Below are positions 9,200 through 20,406 of a stretch of DNA of 64,000 nt, in pieces. Position 1 is the stretch's first letter, and each line of letters opens with the position of its first letter. The notes below the pieces were generated by a model. The model saw only the letters and a program-made list of their open reading frames with translations, was not told the origin of the DNA and made no database searches. The stretch covers positions 20,425,685-20,489,684 of the forward strand of contig NC_047063.1 of NCBI RefSeq assembly GCF_902459465.1, written 5' to 3'. Both the position numbers and the translations under genes were made by a program. The stretch comes from Asterias rubens. Lineage: Eukaryota > Echinodermata > Asteroidea > Forcipulatida > Asteriidae.

Positions 9200-10298
9200 G
9201 GCGGTGAGTTTGAACTGCAATCAAGCAAGGTTGAACAGCGGTGTGTACAACGCTGCTTTATTTACTTTGGCAGAATTTCAGACCAAATGGAACAGTGATG
9301 GCCGCTACTGGTATGTAATTTAAACGAATAAGCCGGGGCCATTTTGAAACCAGTCAATCATTATTGTGTTCTTGTAAGAAAGATCTATTGGATGACGTCT
9401 CACCTCAGATGAACATATCGTCATAATTAAATCGAACGTTTTGGGAAATCACTTGATGGTTATCAAAGTGATCAAAGTAGATTATCTGTTTCCCTAAACG
9501 ACAAGTATTGAGTTGTAATATAGAAACATACTGAATGCATTTCTGGCGGTGCATTCTTGCAATTTCCAATGAAAAAAATGGCTGTGTAAATCTGCTGAGA
9601 AAAGGCTACCCCCCTCTATTGACAAACCATGGACAAATCAATTAACTTGTGTAGAAGGCCTATGGCCAACTTACCACTTGTGCATTATGTATCTAACCGT
9701 AGTTAGTTTTATGCGTCGTGGGCTTCTTTTATAGGGGGATGACCTTTTGAACGCAGAAACTGTAGAAAAAAAATTTGCTGCGTAAAAAAAGGTCGTAAAA
9801 AAGTCGCTGCCAAAAAGATCCCCAGCCATTTCAACCAGCACGGTTTGTTTACCAACAATGTATATTTATTAATTGATTGGTAGGTAAACTGCGCCAATCA
9901 AGTATCTAAACACTTGCAAATGGTTAGATATATCGGAACCTCAAATAGTATGCAAAAAATAATAAATTTATCCGACACAGTTATTGTCTTCACATTTTGA
10001 CACCTCTTTAAATATGCCACGATGTTGTTTTGGCGAATATTATATGAGCACTTGAGTGGCTAAAGGTCGAATTTCAAAAGTTGCAAAAGCAACTTGTTTG
10101 AGTAATGGATTGCGATGAACATCAGCATTAAGTATCAATAACAAAGCCAAGAGGTCAGAGATGGGGTATGAATTTTAAGCCAGATTCCCTGATATGGTAA
10201 AACAGGGAAAGGTGTTTCGAGATAACGAAGCAACGGTGGCTGAACTGACCAAACAGGAACGAGGACGAATCGTTGGTTTGATCGAGTCGATGTGAGCT
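9200..10298. other. Gene-free interval
   Basis: No gene recognised. A short block, GACGTCTCACCTCAGATGAA, near 9393-9413 resembles GACGTTTCACCTCAGATCTG near 17262-17281, downstream of GPCR copy 2. This may be residual flank of the array duplication. The rest is AT-rich without ORFs or clear repeats. Confidence 0.4.
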
Positions 10299-10543
10299 GG
10301 GCCCAATTTCATAGAGCTGCTTAAACACAAAATTTTGCTTAAGCAAACAAATCCCTGCTTAGTAAAATCAGATTACCGGCCAAGACTCCATTCAATTGTT
10401 ATGCTAAGTAAACAACAGCTAAATACCAGGAACAAGCAATGCATATCGCGTGAAATTTTTGCCAGTAACATGTGTACAATAAGCAAGCTATTTTCGCTCT
10501 TACGCAATTTCTTTGCTTAAGCAGCTCTATGAAGTTGGCCCCT
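10299..10543. mobile_element. Foldback MITE family D (GGGCCCAATTTCATAGAGC), copy 1
   Basis: Left end GGGCCCAATTTCATAGAGCT and right end AGCAGCTCTATGAAGTTGGC are inverse. The interior is rich in GCTTAAGC/GCTTAGTA motifs. The same ends recur at 20164-20406 and 43563-43799. Confidence 0.75.
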
Positions 10544-10696
10544 GTAGCTTTTCAAGTTTGAACAACACCAGCGTTTGATATCTAACTCAATAATAAGGAA
10601 CCCCTCTCCCACCATTCATTAATACCGAACTGTGTATAAGACGTGAGATCTTTTCTTCCACGGTGAATAATCGCCCCTGGTATCTCACCCGGTTTC

Positions 10697-11075
10697 CTAA
10701 AGCCATTATACACTTTCGGTACAGGAAAAAAAAAAAACCAAAACACAGATTTACCAAATAATTTACAGGGTTTGCAGAAGGTAATGGTGAAAGAATTCCC
10801 TTGAAATATTACTCCATAAAATGCTTTACTTTTTGAGAAAACATTAAAACAATATCAATTCTCTATAGCGAGAGTTACGGATTTATTTTAAACACATGTC
10901 ATGACACGGCGAAACGTGCGGAAACAAGAGTGGGTTTTCCCGTTATTTTCTCCCGACTCCGGTGACCGATTGAGCCTAAATTTTCCCAGGTTTGTTATTT
11001 TATATATAAATTGTAATACACGAAGTGTGGGACTTGGACAATACTGCTTGCCGAAAGTATATAATGGATTTGAAA
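10697..11075 (+). mobile_element. MITE family C (AAAGCCATTATACACTTTCG), copy 1
   Basis: Left end AAAGCCATTATACACTTTCG; right end CGAAAGTATATAATGGATTT is its degenerate inverse. A reverse-orientation copy lies at 27003-27336 and a truncated one at 39036-39130. Part of the interior (GTTTGTTATTTTAT..., GACCGATTGAGC) resembles family A, so C and A look related. Confidence 0.75.
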
Positions 11076-11389
11076 CAAGGTGAGCAACCGAGTGTACTGG
11101 CCCAACTTTGATGTTCCCTTTTGCGCCATTGTTTTTGAGTCCACGAGGATGGCTCCCCTCCTGCCAGGGGTCGATTTCACACAGGTCTTAACTTGTTGAG
11201 AAATCCACCCATATGGAATCAAACAATATCTTGACACAACCTTAAGCTTGGATTAATCCCTAAGAGTCTTTAACAATCCCCTATTACTCCCCTGAAAGTA
11301 TGGTCAAGGAGATGGTCCAGTGAGCTATTAATCCTAACCACTTTGATATTTTTTTTTACTAACAGCTCCGGACCAGACACCGGGTCTGG

Positions 11390-11548
11390 AAGAACCTTCC
11401 GTCGATTTCACGATTTTATCCTAATTCGAGAGTTAGGACGAGTAACTCGTTTTAATTTAGGACCAATCTTCAGGTTAACATGATACAGTGAAAGGCTGCG
11501 ACTCGTCCTACAGTCTTAAAAGTTCAGTGAAATCGACGGCGGGTGAAA
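11390..11548. mobile_element. Foldback MITE family G (CCGTCGATTTCAC ends), copy 1
   Basis: Ends CCGTCGATTTCACGATTTTA and TTCAGTGAAATCGACGGC are inverse. The interior has facing GTTAGGACGAGTAACTCG / GACTCGTCCTACAG blocks. Related copies occur at 32310-32490 and 49060-49195. Confidence 0.7.
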
Positions 11549-11831
11549 TGGATATAAAAGTGGGCAGTTAATACCAGGTGGGCGTATCGGGGGCAGTTTT
11601 TTTTGTTTTACCGTGGAAGAAAATACCTCATGCCTATAACCTTCACAATCCTATATCTGCTAGTTTTCAAGCAGTTTGATTTTATTTACAATATTAAAAT
11701 GTGTCACGGCATGGTTCAGCTTAACTTGGCGTTAAAGTGACAGTTTCTACGATGTTTTTATTACAACATTGTAAACCAAGTGGCAGGCAACGCAACGATA
11801 AAATATACAGGTTTCGGAAACTCCATAAATA

Positions 11832-12367
11832 GGTTTTTTTCTGTCAATTTCGGAAAATGAGCCGCCAATTTAACCACAAGCCTATTCTATTTCGCACGAA
11901 ATCGAATGCTACTGAAAAGGGTCATTCATTTTATTTTTAAGACTAGTCAAATGTACTTTTACGTCATTCGACTTAACAAAATAATCATTCAGTTTAACAA
12001 TTCATCAAAGCTGCATTCAAATTTGCAGAGTTTTTCTTTGAGGTTTCTTTATTCTACCTGGTTTATTCGTATTTCTTTAGTCATATATTTGAATCCTCGT
12101 AGCGAAATTGATTGCCTCTTCACGAAATTGAAAATGATTCAATCAGCAAAATTTGTAGTCGAACCAGCTTTGCTAAACTGAATGATGATGGTGTGTCATG
12201 AACAAGAATGAGTGTGCTATGAACTTGAATGCCTCAAAACGAAATTGAATGACCGAATTCTGACTTTGAAACGCGCAGTAAAAACCGGAGAGGCAAATTA
12301 TTAGCGTTTATTCGAACGCATGAAAATTAAATTGTCTTCTCATTTTCCGAAATTGACCGAGAAAACC
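11832..12367. mobile_element. 536-bp MITE with ~30-bp TIRs and TA target duplication
   Basis: GGTTTTTTTCTGTCAATTTC then GGAAAATGAG at the left is matched by CTCATTTTCC then GAAATTGACCGAGAAAACC at the right. TA flanks both ends (11830-11831 and 12368-12369). The interior repeats short ATTCAATTTCG / CGAAATTGA motifs in both orientations. The TA duplication fits the Tc1/mariner group. The reading frames inside are not protein-like. Confidence 0.7.
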
Positions 12368-12369
12368 TA

Positions 12370-13200
12370 TAATTATTACCAGTTGAAAACAACTCTCTCA
12401 AAATATCCAAGCAAACTCAAATTGGTCTTAATAAAAAAATGTACGGGCAAACCAACTATTAGGTTAATAGCAAGCAAAACTACAATGCTACAATTAAAGT
12501 ATAAGGTTTTAGGTAATAAAGGCTATAAGGCATAACAGCGGTAAGAATAAAGTCTATTATATGGCATTAAAAAAAGGCTACCGCAAAAACAGTGGGGCAT
12601 GGTGTCGTTCCATTCGCACTGAATGGAGTGGATAAACTAATACAGACAATTATTACATTGTATTTTCACTCTTATATAGTTCTTCAAAAAAATGCATTTT
12701 GAATAAATGAATTTTGTCACTTCCAGAACCTTGCAGTTAGAGACGAAAACCGTTCGTCGAATACAATTTGTTTCTCAATATATCTGTGACGGTGCATAAC
12801 TGAAGACATTTTTATTTTAAAAACAATTTACAGAAAACACAAGGAATATTAGTCGTACCTTAACAGGTTGTAAGGACGGGTGTGTCTATTACCAGAGGGT
12901 TAGACTTTGGGAGACATCGATGGATATGCCAGCTGAAAATTAAAGTAACGTTATCATTATTTAATGTAAATGCATTTTTTTTTTTTGATAAAAAAATGAC
13001 CGTTCTTTACATTAGTTCCATCACCAGAAATATCTGACGGATCCTAGAAATAGAGTCAAGTTGGCACATAGTTATTTTACCACATTGCTAATTATAATGC
13101 CAAATCCGAAATTGTTGTCTGCAGGAAACGGTCTGATTTTTAGTGGAACAAACTAAAGTCCACATGCTCATAATGCAACTATCAAAATGATAAGCATTAC
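12370..13200. other. Gene-free interval
   Basis: AT-rich, homopolymer A/T runs, no supported gene or repeat boundaries. Confidence 0.4.
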
Positions 13201-13203
13201 AAG

Positions 13204-13436
13204 TCTACACGCTCAACAAGTTGTACACTATTAATGGATGAGCAATGAAAATCTACACGCTCAACAAGTTGTACACTATTAATGGATGAGCAATGAAAAT
13301 CTACACGCTCAACAAGTTGTACAATATTTATTGACTAGCAATGAAAATCTACACGCTCAACAAGTTGTACAATGTTTATTGACTAGCAATGAAAATTTAC
13401 ACGCTCAACCCTCAACCAGTTGTACAATAGTATCAA
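13204..13436 (+). repeat. 48-bp minisatellite, about 5 units
   Basis: The unit begins T(C/T)TACACGCTCAACAAGTTG and recurs exactly every 48 bases at 13204, 13252, 13300, 13348 and 13396. The first two complete units are near-identical; units 3 and 4 share a different second half (TTTATTGACTAGCAATGAAA); the last is degenerate with a CTCAACC insertion. Confidence 0.9.
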
Positions 13437-13949
13437 GTACAGCAATTCCCATTATTTAATAATTATAATGTGCAACTTACTGGAAATTCAATGGAATGAT
13501 GCTAGCGGGTTTCGTCGGGCTGTGGCATGGAGCCTGGAGCTATTGTCATTAGATTCGTTGACGGAACATAGCTCAAAAATAACGGAAAGAACGAAAGACT
13601 CACAACACGTCTTGCCGCTGTCGCTTCTTGTGCAGGAATGATTTGAGTCAAACGCTGCCATTGTAGCATAGCCCCGCACCACACCCTAAACGCCTCAGCG
13701 AACTGTAAGTATTCTTTATAAATTGAAGTTACTTATAAGGGAAGGAATTCGGTGAACAATTGACTGGGTAAATTGCAACGAAACGATTTGCCCGTATTTT
13801 GAGAGAGGGGCGGATGACGAAGTTTCAGCAAACTCAGCAAAATGCAAAACACGACATCTCAAATATTGAAGATAAATCTCAATCAGCTAATTATTATTAT
13901 TTGCAAGAAAGAGGCGGTACACATTTTATAGCTCAACCGAGTCAACTTA

Positions 13950-14085
13950 TTATATACGTGTATACGTGGCTTTTCACTACTAGGCTATATACAAAATTTA
14001 CAGCACACAGGCTCTGGAATTCACTCCCTGAAAACCTCAGGGAAGTACATAACATCTCCATCTTTCAGCAGCAACTCAAGCCACT
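13950..14085 (+). mobile_element. LINE ORF2 C-terminal fragment
   Basis: Translation contains TKFTAHRLWNSLPENLREV and then SIFQQQLKP, matching the A.RLWNSLP..LR....I..FK..LK.HLF motif near the C-terminus of CR1/L2/Rex-type reverse transcriptases. The surrounding 142-codon frame is not otherwise recognisable. Confidence 0.65.
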
Positions 14086-14473
14086 CAATATTTGTATAAT
14101 AATTAATTTTATGAAACTGACATACAGATCCTTGTCATTTGATTGGTGGAACTTACTTCACGTGACATTCACTATTACTCCCATCCGCACCGGCGATCAA
14201 AAAGACCTATGCGCTCATGGGGAATAGCATTTCCCATTCAACAGTTAGGATCATCCTTGTTCCCAATGTTTTTGAGCAGTACAGCGCCGCCGCGCCGCTG
14301 CTAAAAACATAGGAGCACTTGTGCAAAAGGTTGTGATCCGATTGCTATTAAATTTGTGCATTGTTGCTGCTACGCGGCGCTATATGATTTTTCATAATGT
14401 TATACTTTTAAAATACATCTATGACAGGGATTTATATGTCAGTTATATAAAACAAATATTGAGTGACTTTAAT

Positions 14474-14600
14474 TCGTGGAATGGAAGGAATATTACCACT
14501 CGGTAAAATTTGGACTGTTCCATTTCACTCGGCTTCGCCTCGTGAAATGGAACAGTCCAAATTTTACCTTGCGATAATATTCCTCCCATTCCACTCTGAG
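14474..14600. repeat. Perfect-arm foldback around 14530
   Basis: GGAATGGAAGGAATATTACC, then CGGTAAAATTTGGACTGTTC and CATTTCAC, is mirrored by GTGAAATGGAACAGTCC, AAATTTTACC and a GATAATATTCCTCCCATTCC end. The loop is very short (TCGGCTTCGCCTC). Transcribed, it would form a hairpin of about 55 bp. Confidence 0.75.
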
Positions 14601-14844
14601 CCACTAAATTGTTGTATAATATTCTATATCTATGCTTCGGCCTCGTTGGATATGGGACGCAGAAGCGCTATATTTTTTCGTATTCCACTCGTGCTCGTGT
14701 GATAACTTATAATAGTCTTTACACAAATGAAATATTCACGAGAAAATTTATGTCTGGATGGTATAGCAGACAGCACACAATGGAACCGAGTTAAATAGTG
14801 ACAATACCAAAGTGCAACCATCAGCCGTTGAAGTTACATTATTC

Positions 14845-15087
14845 TGGGTGCGTTCGTTTAGCTTCCCTGGGTCTACCCCACGGTCCTCACTCGGGTGAGC
14901 CACTGACAAGAGCTAATCGAACGATCAAACTCGCCCTCTAGCGGTGACGGCATGTACCTCAGGTCACCCCCAAGTGACCCACTCCACAAGCAGGGCACTG
15001 GGGGCTGACCCAGGTGAGCCCCGTCAAAGCTATTCGAACGTACCGGGGCAGACCGGGGTCGACCCAGGGAAGCTAAACGAACGCACC
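14845..15087. mobile_element. Foldback MITE family F (GGTGCGTTCGTTTAGCTTCC), copy 1
   Basis: Left end GGGTGCGTTCGTTTAGCTTC and right end GAAGCTAAACGAACGCACC are inverse. GACCCAGG/CCTGGGTC blocks lie just inside. The interior is GC-rich with repeated GGGTGAGCC/GTGACCC motifs. A second copy is at 29446-29585. Confidence 0.75.
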
Positions 15088-15339
15088 AACTGTCTCCATG
15101 CGCTGATGGTTATCAAAAGGATACCATTTTGATTGTCGCCACATTCAACGGACCATGAATCTATTTCGCGTTGGCGTTTAAGAATTTTTATCTCGCAGTG
15201 ATTTTTTTCTCTTTCCAGTTTCGATATGTCTCTTCCTTCATTTCTGTCTTGGATGTCCATCAATATTTTCTTTCTTTGGTTGGATATATTACGAATTGTT
15301 TCGCCGTTTGTGAAATTAGGTTTACATGTATTATAGTTA

Positions 15340-15428
15340 GTGTTTAATCGTATATACTATGCAGGCCCTAAAGTGCTTTGTTACTTTGTAAAAGGCACTT
15401 TATGAATAATTCTTATTCTTATTATTAT
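15340..15428 (+). mobile_element. LINE/SINE 3' tail relic
   Basis: A GGCCCTAAAGTGCTTTGT block, GGCACTTTATGAATAATTCT, then a (TTATTA)n run. This resembles the 3' tails at 5780-5880 and 41057-41130 (reverse). No coding part is visible. Confidence 0.45.
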
Positions 15429-15808
15429 TACTTCTGGGAAATCCCTAGAGTTTAATAATATAAATACGGTTTGAATAGAGTCAATTAGTCTAGTATCGAG
15501 ATTATCGCGGACATGTAACTGAATTATCTCCCTTCCCAAACCTTTTGTGTTTTGAATTTTTTCCTAGATCCCAACGTATGTATTCATTAATCTTGCTGGC
15601 TTAATTGCTTTAAAAACTCAGGAACAAAGTTCTCTTTTAGAATGCAGTTCGATTTTCTAAATTACTTGCAAGCCCTGATTTCAAGTTTAGCGATGTATAA
15701 AACCCCAGCTCGAAAATTAAAAACATCGTGTTCACTTCTTTTACAACCAAACAAAATCTTCAGACGATTCAGTAGAATAATTTAATCAAGCCGTAAATGT
15801 TTGCTTGA

Positions 15809-15815
15809 TATAAAA
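15809..15815 (+). promoter_or_regulatory. Putative TATA box of GPCR copy 2
   Basis: TATAAAA 115 bases before the ATG of copy 2. Copy 3 has the same heptamer 92-98 bases before its ATG, and both are followed by a related GAAATCGCTG block, suggesting a duplicated core promoter. Confidence 0.4.
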
Positions 15816-15923
15816 CGTTCTGTGGAATCTGAAATCGCTGCGAAACGAGAAACGGAGTTAACAGACGTGCTGCGTAAATATAGCAAAGGCAATTCCCGAT
15901 TTTAACAGCCGATTTTGACAATA

Positions 15924-16884
15924 ATGGAGGAAATTCTTCCTTTGCGAATCTACCAGACCATCGTAGGTATTCTTGGAATCCTTGGCAATGCTCTGGTCTG
16001 TTTTGTCATCTTGAAAATACCAGCCATGCAAACTCGTATCAACTCGTTCATCTTCCACCAGGCAGTGATTGACTTCTTGGGTTCTACGGTGATTCTCTTG
16101 AAGAGTGAAATCAAGGAACCAGATCCCATCCCTAGCGACGCTCTCGGATGGTTTATCTGTCATGTCTGGTCTGCTTTCATCATTTTCCTCTTGTACGTGA
16201 TGTCTACTTTCAACCTATTAGCGTTGACCATGGAGCGGTATTTGGCAACCGTTCACCCCTTCAAGCACCATGCAGTACTCGCCGCATGGCCTCGTCTCAA
16301 AGTCGTTGTAGCCATGACGGTGTGTTGGGCTCTCGCCTTTGGCTTGAAAACTTACAATATTTGTGTTTTTCGAGAAGTGAAGGGACAATATGTTCCAAAT
16401 CCAATTCCAGAATCCAAAATCATGGGAGTCGTAGTTATACTTATGCAATACATTTTACCCGTAGGAATGATGTTCTTCGCCTACATTCGCATCGGTATAA
16501 GGAGATGAAGCGGGGAGCGGCCCGTGTCGGCCCGGCACCAGCCGCACATCTTCCCGGTGGAGCAAACGCACCAGACATGGCCAAGTCCCTCCTCCGGGCC
16601 AGACGCAACACCTTCAAGATGCTCCTGATCGTTTTCATCACATTCGTGATCTGCTGGACACCCAACCAGGTCATCTTTCTCATGTTTAATCTTGGTTTTC
16701 AATTTACACTGACAGAATGGTTTTATTATCTCTCTGTTGCCATGGTAGCTACTAACTCTTGTGTCAACCCTTTCATTTACGCATTGAAATACCGTCAGTT
16801 TCGCAAAGTGCTCGGGAACAAACCGAGAACTTCGGTACTGAACAATCTCTGTCCTATAATGTATCAAACCAAGTTAACACTTGA
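15924..16884 (+). pseudogene. Class A GPCR pseudogene, array copy 2
   Basis: Aligns end to end with the 326-residue copy 1. The ATG, TM1-TM5 and the ERY motif are present. A two-base insertion (GGTATAAGG instead of GGTAAGG, about 16495-16500) shifts the frame at the end of TM5 and gives a stop at 16506-16508. The TM6-TM7 half remains readable in another frame with CWTP and NPFIY intact. A 22-base deletion near 16807 removes the start of the C-terminal tail and shifts the frame again. The loop-2 cysteine (C156 in copy 1) is a tyrosine here (GQYVP), and the third-loop region is still nearly identical to copy 1. Two independent frame lesions make an assembly error unlikely as the sole cause. The break is probably recent, because the rest is well preserved. 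Confidence 0.88.
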
Positions 16885-17480
16885 AATGTAAATGGCACGA
16901 TTAACTTGAAGTGTACATTCAATTCGGAGAGACTTTTATTGTTTAAAGTCAGACGGCTTTTATAGTGGGATCTTTGGTTGTGAAAAAGCATTTTAATTCC
17001 CACATTGTGGTGTTAAATAAAAACAGCTGAAATTATCAAAACCTGTGAATTTGTAACCAAATCCACGAGGTTTCTTTTATCTGAGAGTAGACTACACTCA
17101 AGCAGTGATCAGCGGAGTTTACATCGCTGTCTCCTTATTTGACAGTTTAAGGTTACTCGGTACATCTTGGTGATCCATTTGTCTAAAGTATGGACTAGAA
17201 TGGTTAAACTTTCAACATGAAACCAACTCCTTTTTTTTTTAAGACACAGCTACGAGACGACGTTTCACCTCAGATCTGCAAGGATCACGGCCAGATCTTT
17301 ACCATTTTTGGCCGTAATGGTAGGATTAATATTCTGCCCACACTGTAGGATATTATTATGTTCACATTATAATGGGCCCTTTCAGACCAACTTGAAACCC
17401 TACACAGCTTGTCAACCTTTTAGTTTACAAACTCACAAACCACTAGAGTATATGAAAAAATGATGTTGAAGGATAGATAA
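16885..17480. other. 3' flank of GPCR copy 2, no gene seen
   Basis: No gene or clear repeat. It contains a T/A-rich run near 17230 and the short block shared with the flank of copy 1 (17262-17281). Confidence 0.4.
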
Positions 17481-17481
17481 T

Positions 17482-17845
17482 GGCAGTGGACACTATTGGT
17501 AATTACTAAAAAATATTTATTAGCATAAAACCTTATTGGTATCGAGTAAATAAGGAGAGGTTGATAGCATAAAAACGTTGTGGGAAACGGCTCCCTCTGA
17601 AGCAACGTAGATTTCGAGAAAGAAGTAATTTTCCACGAACTTGATTTCGAGACCTCGGAATTAGATTTTGAGGTCCCGAAATCAAGCATCTGACAAGGGT
17701 GTTTTTTTCTTTCGTTATTATCTCGCAACTTGGACGACCGATTGAGCCTTTATTTACAGGTTTGTTATTTTATGCATGTGTTGAGATACACCAAGTGAGA
17801 AGACTGGTCTTTGACAATTACTAATAGTGTCCAGTGTTTTTAACA
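17482..17845 (-). mobile_element. TTAA MITE family A, copy 3 (reverse)
   Basis: Left end GGCAGTGGACACTATTGGTA; right end ACTAATAGTGTCCAGTG. The internal GAGACCTCGGAATTAG / TTGAGGTCCCGAAATC hairpin is present. Orientation is opposite to copies 1 and 2. The terminal TTAA is eroded at both ends. Confidence 0.75.
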
Positions 17846-18345
17846 ATAATTAGCAGATTTGATCATCACATTTTGTAGTTATTAAAAAAGCATGAAGCTG
17901 GTCCTTCCGCAAGCGCCCCTCAGCTGCTTCGGAGGGTCAAAGTTGAAAATGGCGTCGTTGGTGGTGCGCCTGAAGTACACTTCGTTGTCATCTGCAAAGA
18001 TTTGATGACGAAACCGCTCAAGAAGTCACTGCATGAGCGAAGTTGAAATAATCTGAACATTTTGTTATACTTATTTATATTCCTGTTGCTGTTCATTCTC
18101 GCCTCCAAATAGATTCTGGTGAGAACACCGTGGTCCTTGGTGAGTGGAGTGACGATAGTGTCCCAGCTGACATGTTAAACTCTTGTATGTTTGCATACAA
18201 TGTAAACTGGGGTGTGTATGAAGCTCAAGAAAGCGTAACATGTTAACTTGGTATGGTCCACTAGTATACACATAGACTGAAATAGTCAGTATCAGTCACA
18301 ATTTGGATAGAACGAATGCTCCATTCGGGAATTTTTCAACTAAAA

Positions 18346-18525
18346 GGCCCCGTCACACAGGCCCCGATAACGAGAACGAAAACGAGAACGATAAAAATGC
18401 ACGCCCTCGATTGGTTGAATAAGCGTGGGCCTATTCTGCGTGGAGCAATTTAACCAATCGAGGGCGTGCATTTTTATCGTTCTCGTTTTCGTTCTCGTTT
18501 TCGTTCTCGTTGTCGGGGCCTGTGC
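18346..18525. mobile_element. Foldback element, 60-70 bp arms with AACGAGAACG repeats
   Basis: CAGGCCCCGATAACGAGAAC, AACGATAAAAATGCACGCCC and TCGATTGGTT face the inverse in the right half (AACCAATCGAGGGCGTGCAT ... GTCGGGGCCTGTG). The right arm has one extra GTTCTCGTTTTC unit. Non-coding. Confidence 0.8.
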
Positions 18526-18774
18526 TCGCCTTTGAACGCAAGCATGTGTGATTTTCCTTTGTTTATGTAACACGCAAGCTGCATTGTGTCACAGATTTTA
18601 GGATGTAGGAAAACAATTAACCAGAGTCGTATTATGACATCAACTGATGCGAGGGCATTCTGTGACTGCCGTGTATAACACGTGATGTGAGTTCGATTGA
18701 AAAGAGATGAAACAATGTGCAGTGAACTCCATCATTGCAATCGCTTGATCATTAAATTCCCCTCAAATCTAACA

Positions 18775-18880
18775 GGGCCCAATTTCATGGCTCTGCTTAC
18801 CGCCGAGTTCTGCGCTTACGATCACGATTCCCCGCTTACGGGCAGAAGCCAAAATTAGGCCCAGCTCTCCAATCAAGTGC
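18775..18880. repeat. Degenerate half of a GGGCCCAATTTCATGG-type foldback
   Basis: GGGCCCAATTTCATGGCTCT and CTGCTTACC followed by CGCTTACG repeats resemble the left end of family D but with a GC-rich interior. The inverse half is only partly visible (CCAAAATTAGGCCC). Confidence 0.4.
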
Positions 18881-19113
18881 CAATGATTCTTAGGTGTTTA
18901 CCCTGGTTCATAACGATGCATGCAAATACCAACATATTTTAGCGGCAGCTCGCCGTCATTGTTTTTTTTAATTATTTTTTTATATAAAGAAAAACAAGTT
19001 TAGTGGTGAACACTCTGAATTATTAAAACTAATTCACAGACAATAATACAATGCAGTGTTGCACAGACAAATCACGATGCGCGTGTAAGGTTTTGCTCCT
19101 GTGTTTGTATAAG

Positions 19114-19713
19114 CATGGAGGAAGGAAGAGAAGGAGCTCGAACGAAGGGACTTCAAAAGTCGAACCTGCGGTACCGCGGTCGTTTAACGACACCTCGTAA
19201 TCACCCACATACCTTACACAGACAATGGGCGACCTGGCGTATGTGAGTTTGCGCGTGCGCACTTGGTTCTTCACTCAACTATGGTGTCGTATGTCGTATG
19301 GATATAATACAGAAAAAAACAACTATTTCGTACCTGATAAAAATTGTGTACACTTGTGCCCACCAAATCGAAAAACACAGTTGAATACCTACCACCCTCG
19401 TGTGGTAATACCCAAATGTTGAACCACCGCTTGTGACCGGAAAGTCACAAAAAATGTAAAAATATGCCATGATGTTTCCGTGAAACACCACAAACGGTAA
19501 ATGAAAACATGTATATTATTCACAATTCTTGCAATGATTCAACTTTACAAGCAGGCAAGAGCGCAGACTGATTTAATCCCGCTCGTTAATCGGCCGTCCA
19601 GCTGGAGGTCCCCTATCTTTTTCCACTGGTCAGACAGGGGCATTGTCAGAGTATTCTTTTGTTACTCTGCGGTTTTGCGGGTCGTTCGAGCTCCTTCTCT
19701 TCCTTCCTCCATG
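19114..19713. mobile_element. Non-autonomous DNA transposon, 32-bp perfect TIRs, 7-bp TSD
   Basis: CATGGAGGAAGGAAGAGAAG then GAGCTCGAACGA at the left is repeated exactly in inverse at 19682-19713. GTATAAG flanks both ends (19107-19113 and 19714-19720), and an 8-bp GTATAAGC duplication is possible if the terminal base is read differently. The 600-bp interior has no transposase. Size and duplication length suggest hAT-like, but family assignment is inference. Confidence 0.75.
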
Positions 19714-19914
19714 GTATAAGCGATCACAATTCCCACGAAGTAAATCAAACCATGGAGGAATGATCAAACTGAACTGAACGCGATTTTACATTCAAAGTCA
19801 ATGATACTATTCAACTACTACAAAAAACCAACGTCAAAAATTCATAATCATAGTAACAATACGAAGCGTTAATACCCAAAAACATCTTTCACAATGCATA
19901 ATGGTTTTTGCACT

Positions 19915-20006
19915 TAGGTCACAGGAAACGTCTCGAAAGTATCGGATGACGTCATCAACTTACGTCACAGGAAACGTCTTGAAAGTATCGGATGACGTCA
20001 TCGTAA
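19915..20006 (+). repeat. 46-bp tandem duplication carrying two CRE palindromes
   Basis: Two near-identical units (19915-19960, 19961-20006) read TA(G/C)GTCACAGGAAACGTCT...AAGTATCGG, each ending in GATGACGTCATC. TGACGTCA is the full CREB/ATF site, here twice 46 bp apart. Confidence 0.85.
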
Positions 20007-20011
20007 TGAAA

Positions 20012-20163
20012 TAGACCTTTTCGCAAAATACCCATTGCGCAAGCGCTAATTGTTGAATGCGGTTCATGCTGGTCTAGCTAGGAAATAAACTTGATCACCG
20101 CTTAAACCAGCATGCACCCCATTCAACGCCTACACCGCACATACCGAATATTTGCGATAAAGG
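20012..20163. repeat. Degenerate foldback repeat
   Basis: CCTTTTCGCAAAATACCCAT and TGAATGCGGTTCATGCTGGT on the left face ACCAGCATGCACCCCATTCA and TTTGCGATAAAGG on the right. Non-coding. Confidence 0.5.
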
Positions 20164-20406
20164 CCCAAATCTCAAAGAGCTGCTGAGCAAAAAAAATGCT
20201 TAGCATGAAATGTTTGCCTTGATAATAACAGGATTACTAATACTAACTTAATTTCCATGCGAGTTTCATGATAAGCAAGCACTAGCTGAATACCAATAAC
20301 AAGCAATATGCAACAAATACAAATTTGGTAGGTTATCCTGTTTTATCAAGGAATACATTTATGCTAAGCAAATTGTTGTGCTTAGCAGCTCTATGAAATT
20401 GGGCCC
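20164..20406. mobile_element. Foldback MITE family D, copy 2
   Basis: Left end GGCCCAAATCTCAAAGAGCT; right end AGCAGCTCTATGAAATTGGG. The interior has CTTAGCATGAAAT and its inverse ATTTATGCTAAGC, as in the copy at 43563-43799. Confidence 0.75.

Noticed and set aside
13204-13436. CRISPR-like regularly spaced repeats
   Set aside because: Eukaryotic context, whole 48-bp unit is repeated without unique spacers, no cas genes: a minisatellite.
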